A stretch of 64,000 nt of DNA, taken from assembly GCF_033473495.1 (NCBI RefSeq), contig NC_088939.1:4836001-4900000 (forward strand), written 5' to 3'. Below the pieces are notes generated by a model that saw only the letters and a program-made list of their open reading frames with translations, made no database searches and was not told the DNA's origin. Positions 21,490 through 32,677 of the stretch are shown piece by piece; position 1 is the first letter of the stretch, and the number at the start of each line of letters is the position of its first letter. A program made the position numbers and the translations under genes. Origin of the DNA: Cercospora beticola (Eukaryota > Ascomycota > Dothideomycetes > Mycosphaerellales > Mycosphaerellaceae).

Positions 21490-22765
21490 CTATTCCTCGT
21501 ACGGACGCTCAGCCGCTGGTGTGATTCTATGCGAGCAGATCAGCAGTCAGATTGCGCCTCACGACAATGCGTCACATACCTTCCAATATGTCTTCGCCTA
21601 CCATCGGTCCAATCCGTGATGGCTGAGTGGATGGTATTGCGATTCTGCGAGTGTTAATGTTAGCAGGCGCCCTGTATGGCACAAGGAGGGGGCTTGACAA
21701 ACATCGAACACAACAACAGCACCAGCCTTCCACTTGACTCGACACTGAAGATCATGACTGGAGGTCATATGATCATACAAGAACTTAAGTATGATGTCGC
21801 TTTCCTCTTTCTTGAAGTCGACAATTTGCCTCGTGAACTGCGGGTTGACGAAGATAGCCTTCTTTCCGGTAGCCGGATGAGTTCGCACCACAGGGTGAAG
21901 GGTGTCGATGGGATCTCTACGAACATAACCGTCGTTCGCTTGGGCCCTTGCCGCTTGATCTTTTGCGGTATGCAGTGCTTTTAGTCCTCGAAGTCTTTCT
22001 TGGAAAGCGGGACTCAATCTCTCGAACGCTTTCTCCGTATCGGTAAAGATGGTATCGCCACCATCCTCTGGCACTTCCAAGGCATAGAGGAAGGTAATTC
22101 CCGGTGGCTGAACCTCATAGGTGTTGTCACTATGCCAAGCCATCGAATGCGTATGGGACTTGAAGTAGTCCGAGGCGATGGTGTTACCTGCCCGACGATG
22201 CACGATATGTATCTCGGGATGATCTTTAGGGGCTCCTGAGTGTGGGTGCAAGAAGAGGCGTCCGAAATATCGACAGAAATCAACACTCTGGCCAATGGGC
22301 AATGAAGCGAAGTCTTGATCGTGGAAGACGACTAGCTTCTTCTGAGCCACGAGCAAAGCCAATTGATCTTTACCTTGGTCACTCAATCGACTCAGCTGCA
22401 CTCCGGTCACCTCAGCTCCCATCGCTGCTGTTATATTTTGCAATTTGCTTCCAGCGCACAACAGATCTGGAAAACCTTTGTTTGCTCCAAGAGCGTGCTC
22501 GACGTAATCAAATGGCTCTAGAGGCGGATATCTATGCAACATCAGACAGTGGTCTTCTCTTGTTGTGACTGAGAGACGTTTACTTTGCCTGTGGTGATTC
22601 CCATACAGGGAGATATTGCGGAAACAAAGCTGCAGGATATCCATTCGTTCCATTGAGCTCTTCTTGATCAGGCGTCGTGCGTGGCTTGTGCTGAGAAGGC
22701 ACACCCAAGCTGATCTTCGCTGCTTGGACTGCCTTCGTGGTGGTTATGGTTTCAGTAGTCGACAT
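21490..22765 (-). CDS. TauD/TfdA-type 2-oxoglutarate dioxygenase 1
   Basis: Four exons on the minus strand: 22584-22765, 21703-22531, 21580-21644 and 21490-21526, giving 370 residues. The last two introns were placed because they restore the family's C-terminus: FD joins NRNTIHSAITDW (distal His), and RRHIG joins RITPAAERP (2-oxoglutarate-binding Arg region). The first iron-ligand motif is HSD in WHSDNTY, followed by PPGITFLYALEVPEDGGDT. The family uses Fe(II), O2 and 2-oxoglutarate to hydroxylate or desaturate small acids; the founding member acts on taurine. The sequence alone does not give the substrate. It diverges from the PLP enzyme gene (437 bp between starts), suggesting co-regulation. 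Confidence 0.88.
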
Positions 22766-23202
22766 TGATATCGCCGTGGTATGCAGCAGAGAAACTCTGG
22801 TGTTCAGTACGACATAGACGATATCGGCTCGACAGCCTGATATACACATGGATATTTGAGTCGATAGCCAGGGCCCAAATGTTGCAGCCGGAGCTCCGTA
22901 GACGAGCGTAGAGCGATGTGCATATTTTTGTGGGGTTTGGCCGTGTTGGCATGCTAATGCGGAGCAGAGAGCTTCCTGAGTTCACCGCAGTGCTGACCGA
23001 TCTCATGCAAAGGGGCCTGCAAAGTCTGTGAGTGAGTGGAGCACGCATGTATCCCGAACAGGCTCCAGGTGGGCTGCATTTACCCTTTCAGTCTCAATTG
23101 CTCGGCGCTCCACAACATGCTTCGCCCAGTTCCAGATTGAAGACATGTCTTTATGTACTCTCCCGTGAGCCCTCTAAGTCGAGGCGACCTACAAACTCAA
23201 CG
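22766..23202. promoter_or_regulatory. Divergent promoter TauD1/PLP enzyme
   Basis: 437 bp between the starts at 22765 (minus) and 23203 (plus). An upstream in-frame ATG at 23047 could lengthen the PLP enzyme and shorten this region. No binding site identified. Confidence 0.4.
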
Positions 23203-25095
23203 ATGAAGGATCAAGTCAATACTAAACTGGGAACCCCTGTTCCGTCAAGGAAGCACGCAGTGTCTGTGCAACTTCCAACCTGGCAAGATATGGTGGCATT
23301 GGGCAATGGAGATCTCACTGTGATTAACGCCTTGAGAAATGGCTATCCGCGGTCCATTCTGCATCGACACGTTCAGAGCGTAAGACCATGTGTTCCACTT
23401 CGATCTTCACAGAAAGTCAATTGCTAACAGTCAGATCTTCCGCTTAGCTTGCTTCAAAATGCAACGCCATCTTGGCCGCCAGTTTCGAAGGAAAAGGGGG
23501 ACTATCATTATTCCCTGATGCTGATAGTGCTGAAGCGTGCCGAGCATATCTTGGCAACTCTCAGATACATGGAAGTAACGCAACGCCTGACAGCTTGGTT
23601 CGAACACTCTTTCTCGCTTTCGAAGGCAGACCTAATTTGGACGACGACTGTGGCGGCCAAGGACTGGCCCCGTTGTGGGCAGTCGCATATCCAGAGAGCT
23701 CCGCAACTGTTGCTGCATCTTTTTGGCGCTTGACGGGCGTAGGGATATCATCTCGACGGGCTGAGGCATATCTCTTAGAGCACTCTCAGATTCAGATCAG
23801 GCCCATCGAATCACTTCCGCTGCGCTTACAGCCACACACGCACTGCGATGCTCCTGTCCATGAACAGCTTCGTCGGCGGATCTCGAAGATTATGGGGCTA
23901 TCAATACCACGCTCAAGCGGTATGACGTGTCCAGATAGCTCCGACGTCTTTCTGTTTCCGTCTGGAATGTCCGCCATATTCAACGTGCATCGCATGCTAC
24001 TGAAGTGGCGTCACGCGGAGAGTGTGGTCCTCGGTTTTCCATATGAGCTTACGCTGAAAATGCTTCAGACATATGGACCCTCGTGCAAGTTTCTAAGCGC
24101 TGGAACCAAGGAAGATCTCGATGAGCTAGAGCTTTATCTCCATCAAAGGTTGCAAGATGGGTCCACGAACGTCAGCGTGCAAGCGATATGGTGCGAATGT
24201 CCCTCGAATCCCTTGCTGTGGACTCCGGATCTCCAACGTGTTCGAAATCTGGCAGACAAGTACGACTTGGCAGTAGTGGTGGATGACACAATTGGGACAT
24301 TCGCCAATGTGGATGTGATGGATGTTGCGGACATTGTAGTCTCCTCTTTGACAAAGGCATTCAACGGCTTCGCCGATGTGCTCGCTGGCAGGTACGTTCA
24401 AATTGAAGTCCTGCGCTGCATGGCTGCTATCCGATCGAGTATCATGCACTGACGTTCAGATCAGCGCTGTGTTCAATCCCAATTCCCGCCACTACCATGT
24501 CTTGAGGACCATGTTCGAAGCATCGTATGCCAACAATCTCTACGTAGACGATGCCACTCAACTCGAACTCAATAGCCGTACGTTCTTGGATCGGGTGTCA
24601 CGCATGAACCAGACTGCTGAGTACCTGGTTGATTATCTTCGAGCACTCATAAGTCGGGCGTCCCGGATGTCAAGCCTGATTCAATCATACAATCGTTGGA
24701 ACCATGTCATACGCGCGGTACACTTCCCCAAAGGCAGCGCCTCAATGGAAAATTATGTGCGGCAGATGCGACCCGCGACAACTATGTTCAAGCCTGGATA
24801 CGGTTGTCTGTTCACAGTCGACTTTCAAACGGTCGACATAGCGGCCGCGTTCTTCGATGCACTCGAACTACACAAGGGCCCTTCACTGGGTGCAGATGTG
24901 ACGTTGGCTCAGCCATATGTCCAGATGGTATTACAGCGAGAAAAAGAGTGGGCCGCAAGTCACGGCGTACGTGAGACTATCGTGCGCATCTCGGTGGGAA
25001 TGGAAGACAAGGAATCGCTTCTTCGCCGACTCCAACACGCCCTTACGGTAGCAAGTGCATCGGTAGCCGACATCGCAGTAGCTGCAGTGCTATGA
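23203..25095 (+). CDS. Cystathionine gamma-synthase-like PLP enzyme
   Basis: Exons 23203-23379, 23448-24391 and 24465-25095 give 583 residues. Intron 1 has a perfect CTAAC branch site; intron 2 restores ADVLAG-SAVFNPNS. The long N-terminal region (GTPVPSRKHAVSVQLPTW, VINALRNGYPRSILH) is characteristic of fungal STR2-type cystathionine gamma-synthases, and the length fits them. The cofactor Lys lies in SSLTKAFNG; the Asp of DLAVVVDDTIGTFANVD is the usual PLP-ring contact. In primary metabolism the family replaces the gamma group of an activated homoserine with cysteine. In clusters, relatives such as loline LolC use other nucleophiles. A role in joining a homoserine-derived four-carbon unit to a cluster intermediate is inference. 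The start at 23203 was preferred because it fits the family N-terminus. Confidence 0.85.
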
Positions 25096-25247
25096 AAGAA
25101 CCGCTTAGTATTACCTAGCATCAGCCACGAAATTGACCCACTTGCTCCCAGCCAAGCTCCGTTTCAATGACTACCCAAGAAGACTCGCTATAGGTCATGA
25201 GGTTTTGAGAGAAAGTTGTTATTTTCGCCATTCGGCGAGTGACTATT

Positions 25248-26584
25248 TCAAGACGAAACTGTTGGTTTCCCACCAAGAAACATGACCGCCAGCAGTAAAT
25301 CATACACCAATTTCACTGTTCCTGCGAGCACAAATGAAACGCCCAGACTTGAATTCTGAGCCATAGCACCCGTCACAATGGGGCCTGCACTCTGGGCAAG
25401 TGTACGCACAACATTGATAATGCCCAGTGTAGCTGTCCGTTCAGAAGGCGGTATCGATTGTGCGATGAAAGTTTGGCGCGTGGCTTGGTCAAAATCGAGA
25501 AATGTGGCCCTTGCTACAAGAAGTCCCACGGCTGATCCAAAATTCTGTGCCAATGGTAGAGCCGTAAGAAACATCGAGGCGAGCGCATGACCGAGAATCA
25601 TGGTTGGCAGGATACCGATCTGGGACACAATTGGGATAGCCAGCACATTGGAGATGGAGGCTATGATAGCAGCGATCGAGAATACAGAGCCCAGAATGCC
25701 GTCTGATACCGATGAGAAGGTCCGCCTGATGAAGTAGGTGAGCCATGAATCCATGGAAAGCCCAGAACCAAAATTGTCCAAGACCAATATGGGACAGAAT
25801 CGTACTAAGAATCTTCGCGTCTGCGTGCCACTCCTGGATATTAGCGTTTCGTCGTCTTTAATGTCGTGGAGCAATGGTTCTGTTTCTCCTGCTGAGTACG
25901 ATGGCCTCTTGACAGGCTCTGCTGCTTCCCGTTCACCAAGCTCGCAAGCTTTGCTAAGAAACGCGGTGAGGGATGCCTTGAACAAACCAAGGGCAGCGTA
26001 CAGCCAGAATATGATTCTATAGGCAGCAATCATGGTCATTTCATGACTTTGGAGCAACTGCAAGAGCCAGCCGGTACCTGAGAGTCCTGCAGAGGCTCCG
26101 AAAGTTCCCAAGGTATAGTACCACGCCAGTATGCCGTTCAAATTCTCCGACGGTATCAAATGTGAGATCGTAGATTCCTCAATACACTTGAACGGTCCCA
26201 CATCCCCTCCACTAGACTAACAATCAGCAAATTTACAGGCATCCCATATATCACAAGAACTGACCTAGGACTAATGACTCCCAAAATGCTTGCAATCAGG
26301 AGAACCCAAAAGTTGTTGCATGTTGCAAAAGCTACCCCACTGCCAGCCATGAGTAGCGAGCCAACAGCGAGCATCCATCGACGCCCGATTCTGTCTGCAA
26401 CTAGAGCAGTGACGATGCTGATGATCATGTCTCCAAAAAGGGTCGCAGTCATGAAGACACCGATCCTGGCGTCCGAGAATCCTATCTCGGAGAGGAAGAA
26501 GGACAGAATCAGTGTCGAGCCTCCGAAGGCCAGCAGTCGTACTAGTCTGAGAAGGAAGAGTACTGTAACATCCTTGGAAGTCAT
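25248..26584 (-). CDS. MFS transporter 2 of the metabolic cluster
   Basis: Exons 26265-26584 and 25248-26211 on the minus strand give 427 residues. Splicing restores the family segment VISPSGGDVGPFKCIEES. The ATG at 26584 begins TSKDVTVLFLLRLVRLLAFGG. The frame stays open upstream without an ATG, so an extra 5' exon is possible and the N-terminus is uncertain. MFS marks include the loop VADRIGRRWMLA and PSERTATLGIINVVRTLAQSAGPIVTG late in the protein, both typical of a fungal MFS family with about 11-12 helices. It is convergent with the PLP enzyme (152 bp) and unlike MFS1 in sequence, so it is not a recent duplicate. Probably a second exporter or an importer; substrate unknown. Confidence 0.82.
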
Positions 26585-28348
26585 CGTGGAGAGAGGTCTC
26601 AAGGTCGGCACTCCGACCGAGCATGGAAACTCCTCGCTGCCAGCTGCGACACAGTGAACAGCAGATTCGAGATGCTCGCGGTCGTTGTCTTGTGTGAGAG
26701 AAATCCTCTTCCAGCAGGTGACTGATATGATGTACCCAGCTTGAAATCTTCTAGTCACCTTCAGCAAGTGAACCTCGTGCGCTGTAACAGCATCGACTGA
26801 CAATTAGTTGATTGGAACAAATTTGTGTTGAGAAACGACAAGCAAACGGCTGACATTTCGAGCTCGATGATGCGTTACGCGCATCTCTTCCCCTCTCTCC
26901 AAGTTTAAACTTTTCACTTCGATCGTCGTTGAATCCGTGCACAAAGTATTTTGGATCGGCCACCTCAGAGTCTCCGCTACAATCTCCCTCAACGAGACCG
27001 TTTGACTGTCATAATTATCACCAGGACTACGTACGAGGCTCAAACTCGATGTGTGACACGCAAACACGGCTGGGTGGCTGGCTTGCTCCGTTCGCCCGCG
27101 CAGACCGGAGACGATTCCATTGACGATCAGTCACGGGGAAGACTCGCTGACGATCCGAGCCTGGTATCCGACGCAGCACAGCACTTTTGAGGCAGATGTC
27201 TTTCTCAAATTCTTGCAGAGCAGATGTTGATAGCGATTTCCGGTTCAGGGCGCGTCCGAAATCGCACGAGTCTGGGCGATTTGGGCTTTCGGTATGTTCC
27301 AAAATGGGCTGAACATGCTCAACTCTTAGCAGGATTCGGCGATGAGTCCGCGGATGGCTCCCGTGTTACCGTCCAAAATTTGCTAGTCCCGCTCATTTCA
27401 ACTCATTGAATCCGTCTAACTTCTGTAGGACGAGCTAGCAGCCACCCCATCTGTGTCTGTCCTTCAGCCAACGAAGTCTGGATCATACTCTCAGGTTATC
27501 GCAGGACGGGGTCACTGAGGACAATCGCATACGGAGCAATAGCCCGACCGGCCAACGTAACGTAATTTTCCAGGTTTTGTGCCTCTGCGTGTTCAGGAAC
27601 GATACAACTCGTTGGAGACTAGACCCGGTCGAAGGTCGTGGTGTCAGGTCCTTGACAAGCCTATACATGGAGATGCTTTCGAGTCATCAATCTTTCCGCT
27701 AGATCTCATCAGAAACATCACATTCATAGCGTGAGAGACCCATGATCAGACCCATGCAGCTTGGCGAATTCTGCCCGATTGTCCCCGGCTGGCGCAAATT
27801 TACGGGGTCTTACTTACCAAGTGATAACGAAGCTCCACAAACGAACTTATCAGTCGCAAAGTAAAGCTTCCGACTACTGGCGAGCATTCTGCACCTACCT
27901 TTCTAGGCAAATGCGATGGCGGTGTGCGGATGGCACATGAAGTCCGAACAAATCATCCAGCTCATCTGCAGCTGAATCCTGCACAGTCCATCCTGATCAA
28001 GCTCTATGTCACTCGTTGAATCATCGGTCGAGATGCTAGTGTCTAGAACGCTCACAGTTTCTTGTTGAGGGTGTCAGCCACCGCGATACCTTGCAGCATG
28101 GCATTTATCTACTGCATAGCGGACACAGGTTTCCACAATGCTGCAGATCAATGTCCACACATCATCCAATGTACCGAATCGATGGTCATTGTGGCCAAAT
28201 GAGTCGTGATGGAATCCTGCACTCTGCAACGGGCGGCAAAGCTCAAGGCCTGCAGGTACATTGCTTTAGTTGTGATCATGTGGTAAGTAGAACTGACATC
28301 TTGCTCTCCCCTGGAACGAAGCGTACAGTGCTCCAAGCAACTTCCACC
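26585..28348. other. Intergenic within the cluster, no gene seen
   Basis: About 1.76 kb between the divergent MFS2 and TauD2 genes. Short frames (for example the minus-strand frame ending at 26751) have no ATG or no domain. It could hide a missing first exon of MFS2 and the two promoters. Confidence 0.4.
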
Positions 28349-29918
28349 ATGGCGATCGACAGTTTCTGGACACCGGTCGAAACGAATTATCAAAAGCATG
28401 TCCCGCTGGAAGAGCAGTCCCTTGAAGCCAGTGTAACATTCCCACTGGTCGTCAGAACAGCAAGAAAGTGCACCAAAGAGGCGTTGCTTCGTGAAATCAG
28501 TACCCTAGCAAGTCGGCATCATGACGAAAACGCGGTCTCGCCATTGAGGAAACTGCTGGATGCTCATGGTGGAGCAATACAGTTTCGAGAGCTGCCTTTG
28601 CATTCTCCTGAGGACTTTTCCGAGTTTCTGGAAGTCCTAGCAGGTGATGGCCCTTATGCCTGGAAACCCCATACCCATAGAGGATCAGAAGTTCTCAGGA
28701 AGCCATTGGCGAAGCACGTCATGACAGCAAACGAGTGAGTGATTGACAGCTCGATTACTTCTCGATTCCACCATCGCTTATTTGCAAATTCCAGAGGACC
28801 TCCTAGCCATTATATTGGCTGGCATAACGAATATTCGATGTCGCCAGCTCATCCTGCCTATGTTGTTCTGTACTGTCAAGAAGCTCCTACTTCCGGTGGT
28901 GAAACTTCACTTGTCAATGGGATTGCATTGCATGATCGCATGCGGAATGCAGAACCAGAATTTGTGCAGAAATCGATTGATAGTGGGATCGCTTACAAGG
29001 TTCCTCACACAGCTGTCCAGCGAGATGGAACACTTGGTGGTGCTGGCGTCTACAAGTCTGGTGCTTTTGGACCACCGGACGATGCTCAGAACGAGAGCTG
29101 GAAATGTGATATGCAAGATACTCCGGAGAATAGAAAGGGTGTCGAAGATCGCATTCGTCAACTTGCTAGAGAAGGTGGCTGGGATCAGGACCATAGTCAG
29201 ACAAGTGGAAATGTTCCAGCATGGCAGCAGAAGGGATTCGATTGGACCTGGAATGAAGACGGTGGTCTTGAAGTTTTACACCGAATGCCGGGTGAGTACT
29301 CTGATCGTCCCGATAGACATCATGCTCATCAAGTAGGGCGCAAAGCACTGATATGGCCGATGTAGGTGTTCGCGTCCACCCGACGCAGAATGTGCCCGCA
29401 CTTTTCAACGCAAGTGACTATGACTTCATCTTCTCTCCCTCGTACAATGCGCAGAGTGACGCTGATACTTGTCTCAGTCTCTGTCCACGCGCTATCACAA
29501 TGCCAAAAAGTACAATACTTTCGAGCCTCCTTTCACATATCGTGATGATGACGGCGTGGAGAAATCTTTCTGGCCACCGCACGTACGGTCGACCTTGCTC
29601 TTAATTTTCACCCCAAAACTATCTGCTTCTGACGCTTCTCTTTAGTTTGCCGGACACGAGAAGGACGAACCGATCCCGAGAACATGGCTAGCAACGTTGG
29701 ACAAGTATCAGAAAGAGTTAGCCAGTGATGTACAATGGCATACTGGCGACGTGTTGATCGTTGATGTGAGTCGGCTTCGGGCTTCGGCGATGCCGTGACT
29801 GACACATGAGCAGAATTTTGCAGTGCAACATGCTCGGTGGTCTTGGACTGGGAGCAGGAAAGTGCTTGCAAGTTTCTGGGATCAGCCCAGCCTGAAGGCC
29901 TTACCTGTAGTTCAGTGA
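28349..29918 (+). CDS. TauD/TfdA-type 2-oxoglutarate dioxygenase 2
   Basis: Six exons: 28349-28734, 28795-29291, 29366-29409, 29478-29582, 29646-29765 and 29814-29918, giving 418 residues. The ATG at 28349 has an ideal context (CCACCATGG). Intron 3 (29410-29477) starts with GCAAGT, a GC-AG intron; it joins ALFN to SLSTRYHN in frame. The iron-binding motif is H-x-E (HNE in GWHNEYSM), with the distal His in NFAVQHARWSW; H-x-E occurs in a known branch of the family. The C-terminus WTGSRKVLASFWDQ is typical. The enzyme is quite different from TauD1, so the two probably catalyse different oxidations. Substrate unknown. Confidence 0.87.
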
Positions 29919-31297
29919 CGGGACGTAGGCAGTCCGAGATATCTTCATGTAGTCTGGTCTCTCAGATACCAGTAATTTAATCATCGTTTCTCCGTCTACA
30001 AGGAACCACTCGATTTGGTGAGCATCTCAGGTCTTGACAGAACATGGCATGCAGTGCTCAACATGAGTACAACTTTGCAATACCGCTTGTAACGAAGTGA
30101 TCAAATGCGTATCGTGATGGCTCTGCAATATCCCTCAATGGTGTGCGTCTACGCTCCGGGGCGTCCACGTCATCGGCGGACTCAGCAACGTCTCTCGACG
30201 TGTTGACCTGGGCCAAAGCGAATGCCATTAGTAAGTTGGGGTCCAAAACTCCAGGGAGGATCAGCTCCAAGCTCCCCAATTGCACAACACCAGCCACCAG
30301 GAACTCGGCCTGCCATGAGGTAAGTCGGAACGCCTCTTCGCATGCCTGTCGAGTTGTGACTGTCATGTCATGTCACCCGTTGATGCGTCCCAGTGGATTA
30401 GACAATCCCAGTTGGGAGAATGCCAAGCTCGTTGATCAGTCTCATCAAGTCGATCGCCAAGATGTCGAGCCCGGTGGCTGATGCAGAGGAATCCGCTTTC
30501 ACAGCGGACTCGGATCTGCTCAGCGCACCTTGCCAAATGAGCATTCATGCTGCACCGCTGGGGCATCCCGGGGAATGCAGTCATTCTTCGCCTCGGGGAA
30601 CAGGCACCAACATCACTCGTCTTGGACGTTGCCGCTGCAGGGTCCAATATGGTGAGAAGCATGCAAGTTGGCGAAAGGGCATGACTCCGAAGTGAAGTCA
30701 GTCGGATCTGCCTTACACGCGGGCTGGCAATTGTGTGGCAGACGAAGTCACATCCGCCATCACTTTCATTGGCTCTTCGGGGAAGCCAGAAGATCCATCC
30801 GGTGATAGCGTGCTGGGGCTATGATGCGATTTCTGCATTGACCAAGTGACCCATCTCATCTTCAACTTCGGCGATCGCCTGCTGGTGCTTCACGTAGACC
30901 ACTGGAGAAACATCGTGTGCAACGAAAGTCCAACATTCCTACTCCTATGGTGGCCCGCGTTACTGTTGATCCGGTCTGCAGATCACCCTGAGCAATATGT
31001 GCAGGTCACAAAAACAAGCACCTGCTTGGAAGCATTCGATACAATCGAGTATATTTGAGGCTTATGGACACACAATCCTGCTGGATCGCTGAATCAGATC
31101 CGCCGCTCAGGAGCTGCTTAGTACTGTACAAGGTGTAACTAGCCTGCGAGCTCGTCCAATTATCTGCAGGATTGACCAAGAATAGGCGGTCGGAAGGGAT
31201 CCTTGTGCAACAACAATACCGAGATTATTCATGATGCCGTCTGATAGCAATGGCGATTCTATGTAGACTATCGATTGATACTGCGCTACTATGCTCT
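29919..31297. other. Intergenic within the cluster, possible relic
   Basis: About 1.4 kb between convergent TauD2 and the IPNS-like gene. A minus-strand frame at 30058-30366 and a piece near 30430-30520 (LDILAIDLMRLINELGILPTG) have protein-like hydrophobic patterns, but no continuous gene can be built and no Zn2Cys6 motif is visible. It may be a decayed gene, perhaps a former regulator; that is a guess. Confidence 0.35.
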
Positions 31298-32334
31298 TCA
31301 AAGCCTATCATTTTTGAAGCCAGCAATCTTCTTCTCAGTTCTGATATTATGCCAATCTGCTGCAGTCATGACATTTCCGTTGCTGTCCTGATACTCAGCA
31401 TCGTCAGCGGGCCGCAAAAAGAAAGCGAAAGAGTATTTGTCCTCCTGAGTTCCATCGTTGATCCGTTCTACCCGATGCAGAGCAGATGTGTACGTCCCCT
31501 GGGAGATGAAGCTCAATGAGTCGCCGACGTTCACTATCGCCCCGGTTTTCGAAGGTGGCACATATCTCCAGACTGATTCCACTGGATCTCGAATCTGTAG
31601 GCCCCATTGCTCTGTGAGCAGAAGTGTCAAGGTGCCCATGTCTTTGTGCTCGTTGTGCCCGGATGATTGGAATGGTGCATCGTGAGGATAGCGAAGAACA
31701 ACCGCATTTGTCCGTGAAGCCTTCTCAGAGATATGCATGGCTCTCACGCGGTCGTCTGTAAGGCACGAGAGGACCTGCATGAGGACATTGTACGAGCTCT
31801 CCTGGAACTTTCTCACAACCGGCATCGCAGTGTCGATGATCTCTCCTGTCAAGCCAGCCTTGGGTCCATCCGTGGGGCGGAAAGCGAACTGGTTGCGAAA
31901 CGTTCAGATGCGAACACTGCGAACACACTACGGATTCGCGTCTTCAATGTTGGGATTGCGCACCTTCAGGGACTCATATCCGTTCGAAAAGCCACGAGAT
32001 AGCCCTTCCGATGTTCCCACAGGCTCATATCCTGACTGAATCAGTGCCAAAAACAGCTTGTCCATATGGGGCAGAAGGTCATACCATACACCTCATTCTT
32101 GCAGTCTCCCAGCTTGGTGCGTAGATCTTGCGCAAAGTATTCTTTCGCAAAGTGAAGTAGCTGCTCTCGGAGCCATGAATGGTCAGAGCCTACATCCAGA
32201 TCGAGATGGAAGATGCCAGTCTCCGAGCACGTTTTTCTCAATCTCTGGAGTTCTTGGTGGTCGCCGTCGTGAAGTTTGCGAAAGCTGATACTTGGCAGTT
32301 GTGTGCGCGGCTGGAAAGTCTCTGCATGCGGCAT
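31298..32334 (-). CDS. Isopenicillin-N-synthase-like 2OG/Fe(II) oxygenase
   Basis: Exons 32092-32334, 31964-32035 and 31298-31888 on the minus strand give 301 residues. The start is the ATG at 32334. The N-terminal DIOX_N-type region reads LPSISFRKLHDGDHQELQ, then CSETGIFHLDLD. The catalytic domain has the iron ligands HKD in NEHKDMGTLTLLL and the distal His in SALHRVERI. The usual 2-oxoglutarate-binding R-x-S is K-Y-S here (DKYSFAFFLRP), an unusual substitution that might alter cosubstrate binding. The family includes hydroxylases, desaturases and ring-closing oxidases. It is co-directional with the aminotransferase gene upstream (343 bp). Substrate unknown. Confidence 0.85.
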
Positions 32335-32677
32335 CTCTGCTTGCTCTTGTCGCAAGGTTGCAGTCCAGAGTTCGGTGATCTTGTAGCTTCGTAGAAGTAG
32401 TGTTGATGACAGAAATACGGAAGTCTGTAGGATAAACTTTCGTCGAGGGTCTCAACGAACGTCGCTGTCGATATCATCATCATATTTCGATACCAGTCAG
32501 TAAAATACCAGATTTCAGATGCGTAGCGTGAAAATTGGATCAGTTGGCCAAATACACTATGAATCTCAAGCCAACATGATTGCAACACGAGCGAAAGTAA
32601 TCAAGTTCTACTTCACCATTGGTACTTGAAACAGTACCTGTCTTCCTCCTGATATTCAACGAGCACATGATGCCGAA

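Noticed and set aside
30058..30662. Zn2Cys6 cluster regulator
   Set aside because: No C-x2-C-x6-C motif in any frame of 29.9-31.2 kb, and the protein-like pieces could not be joined.
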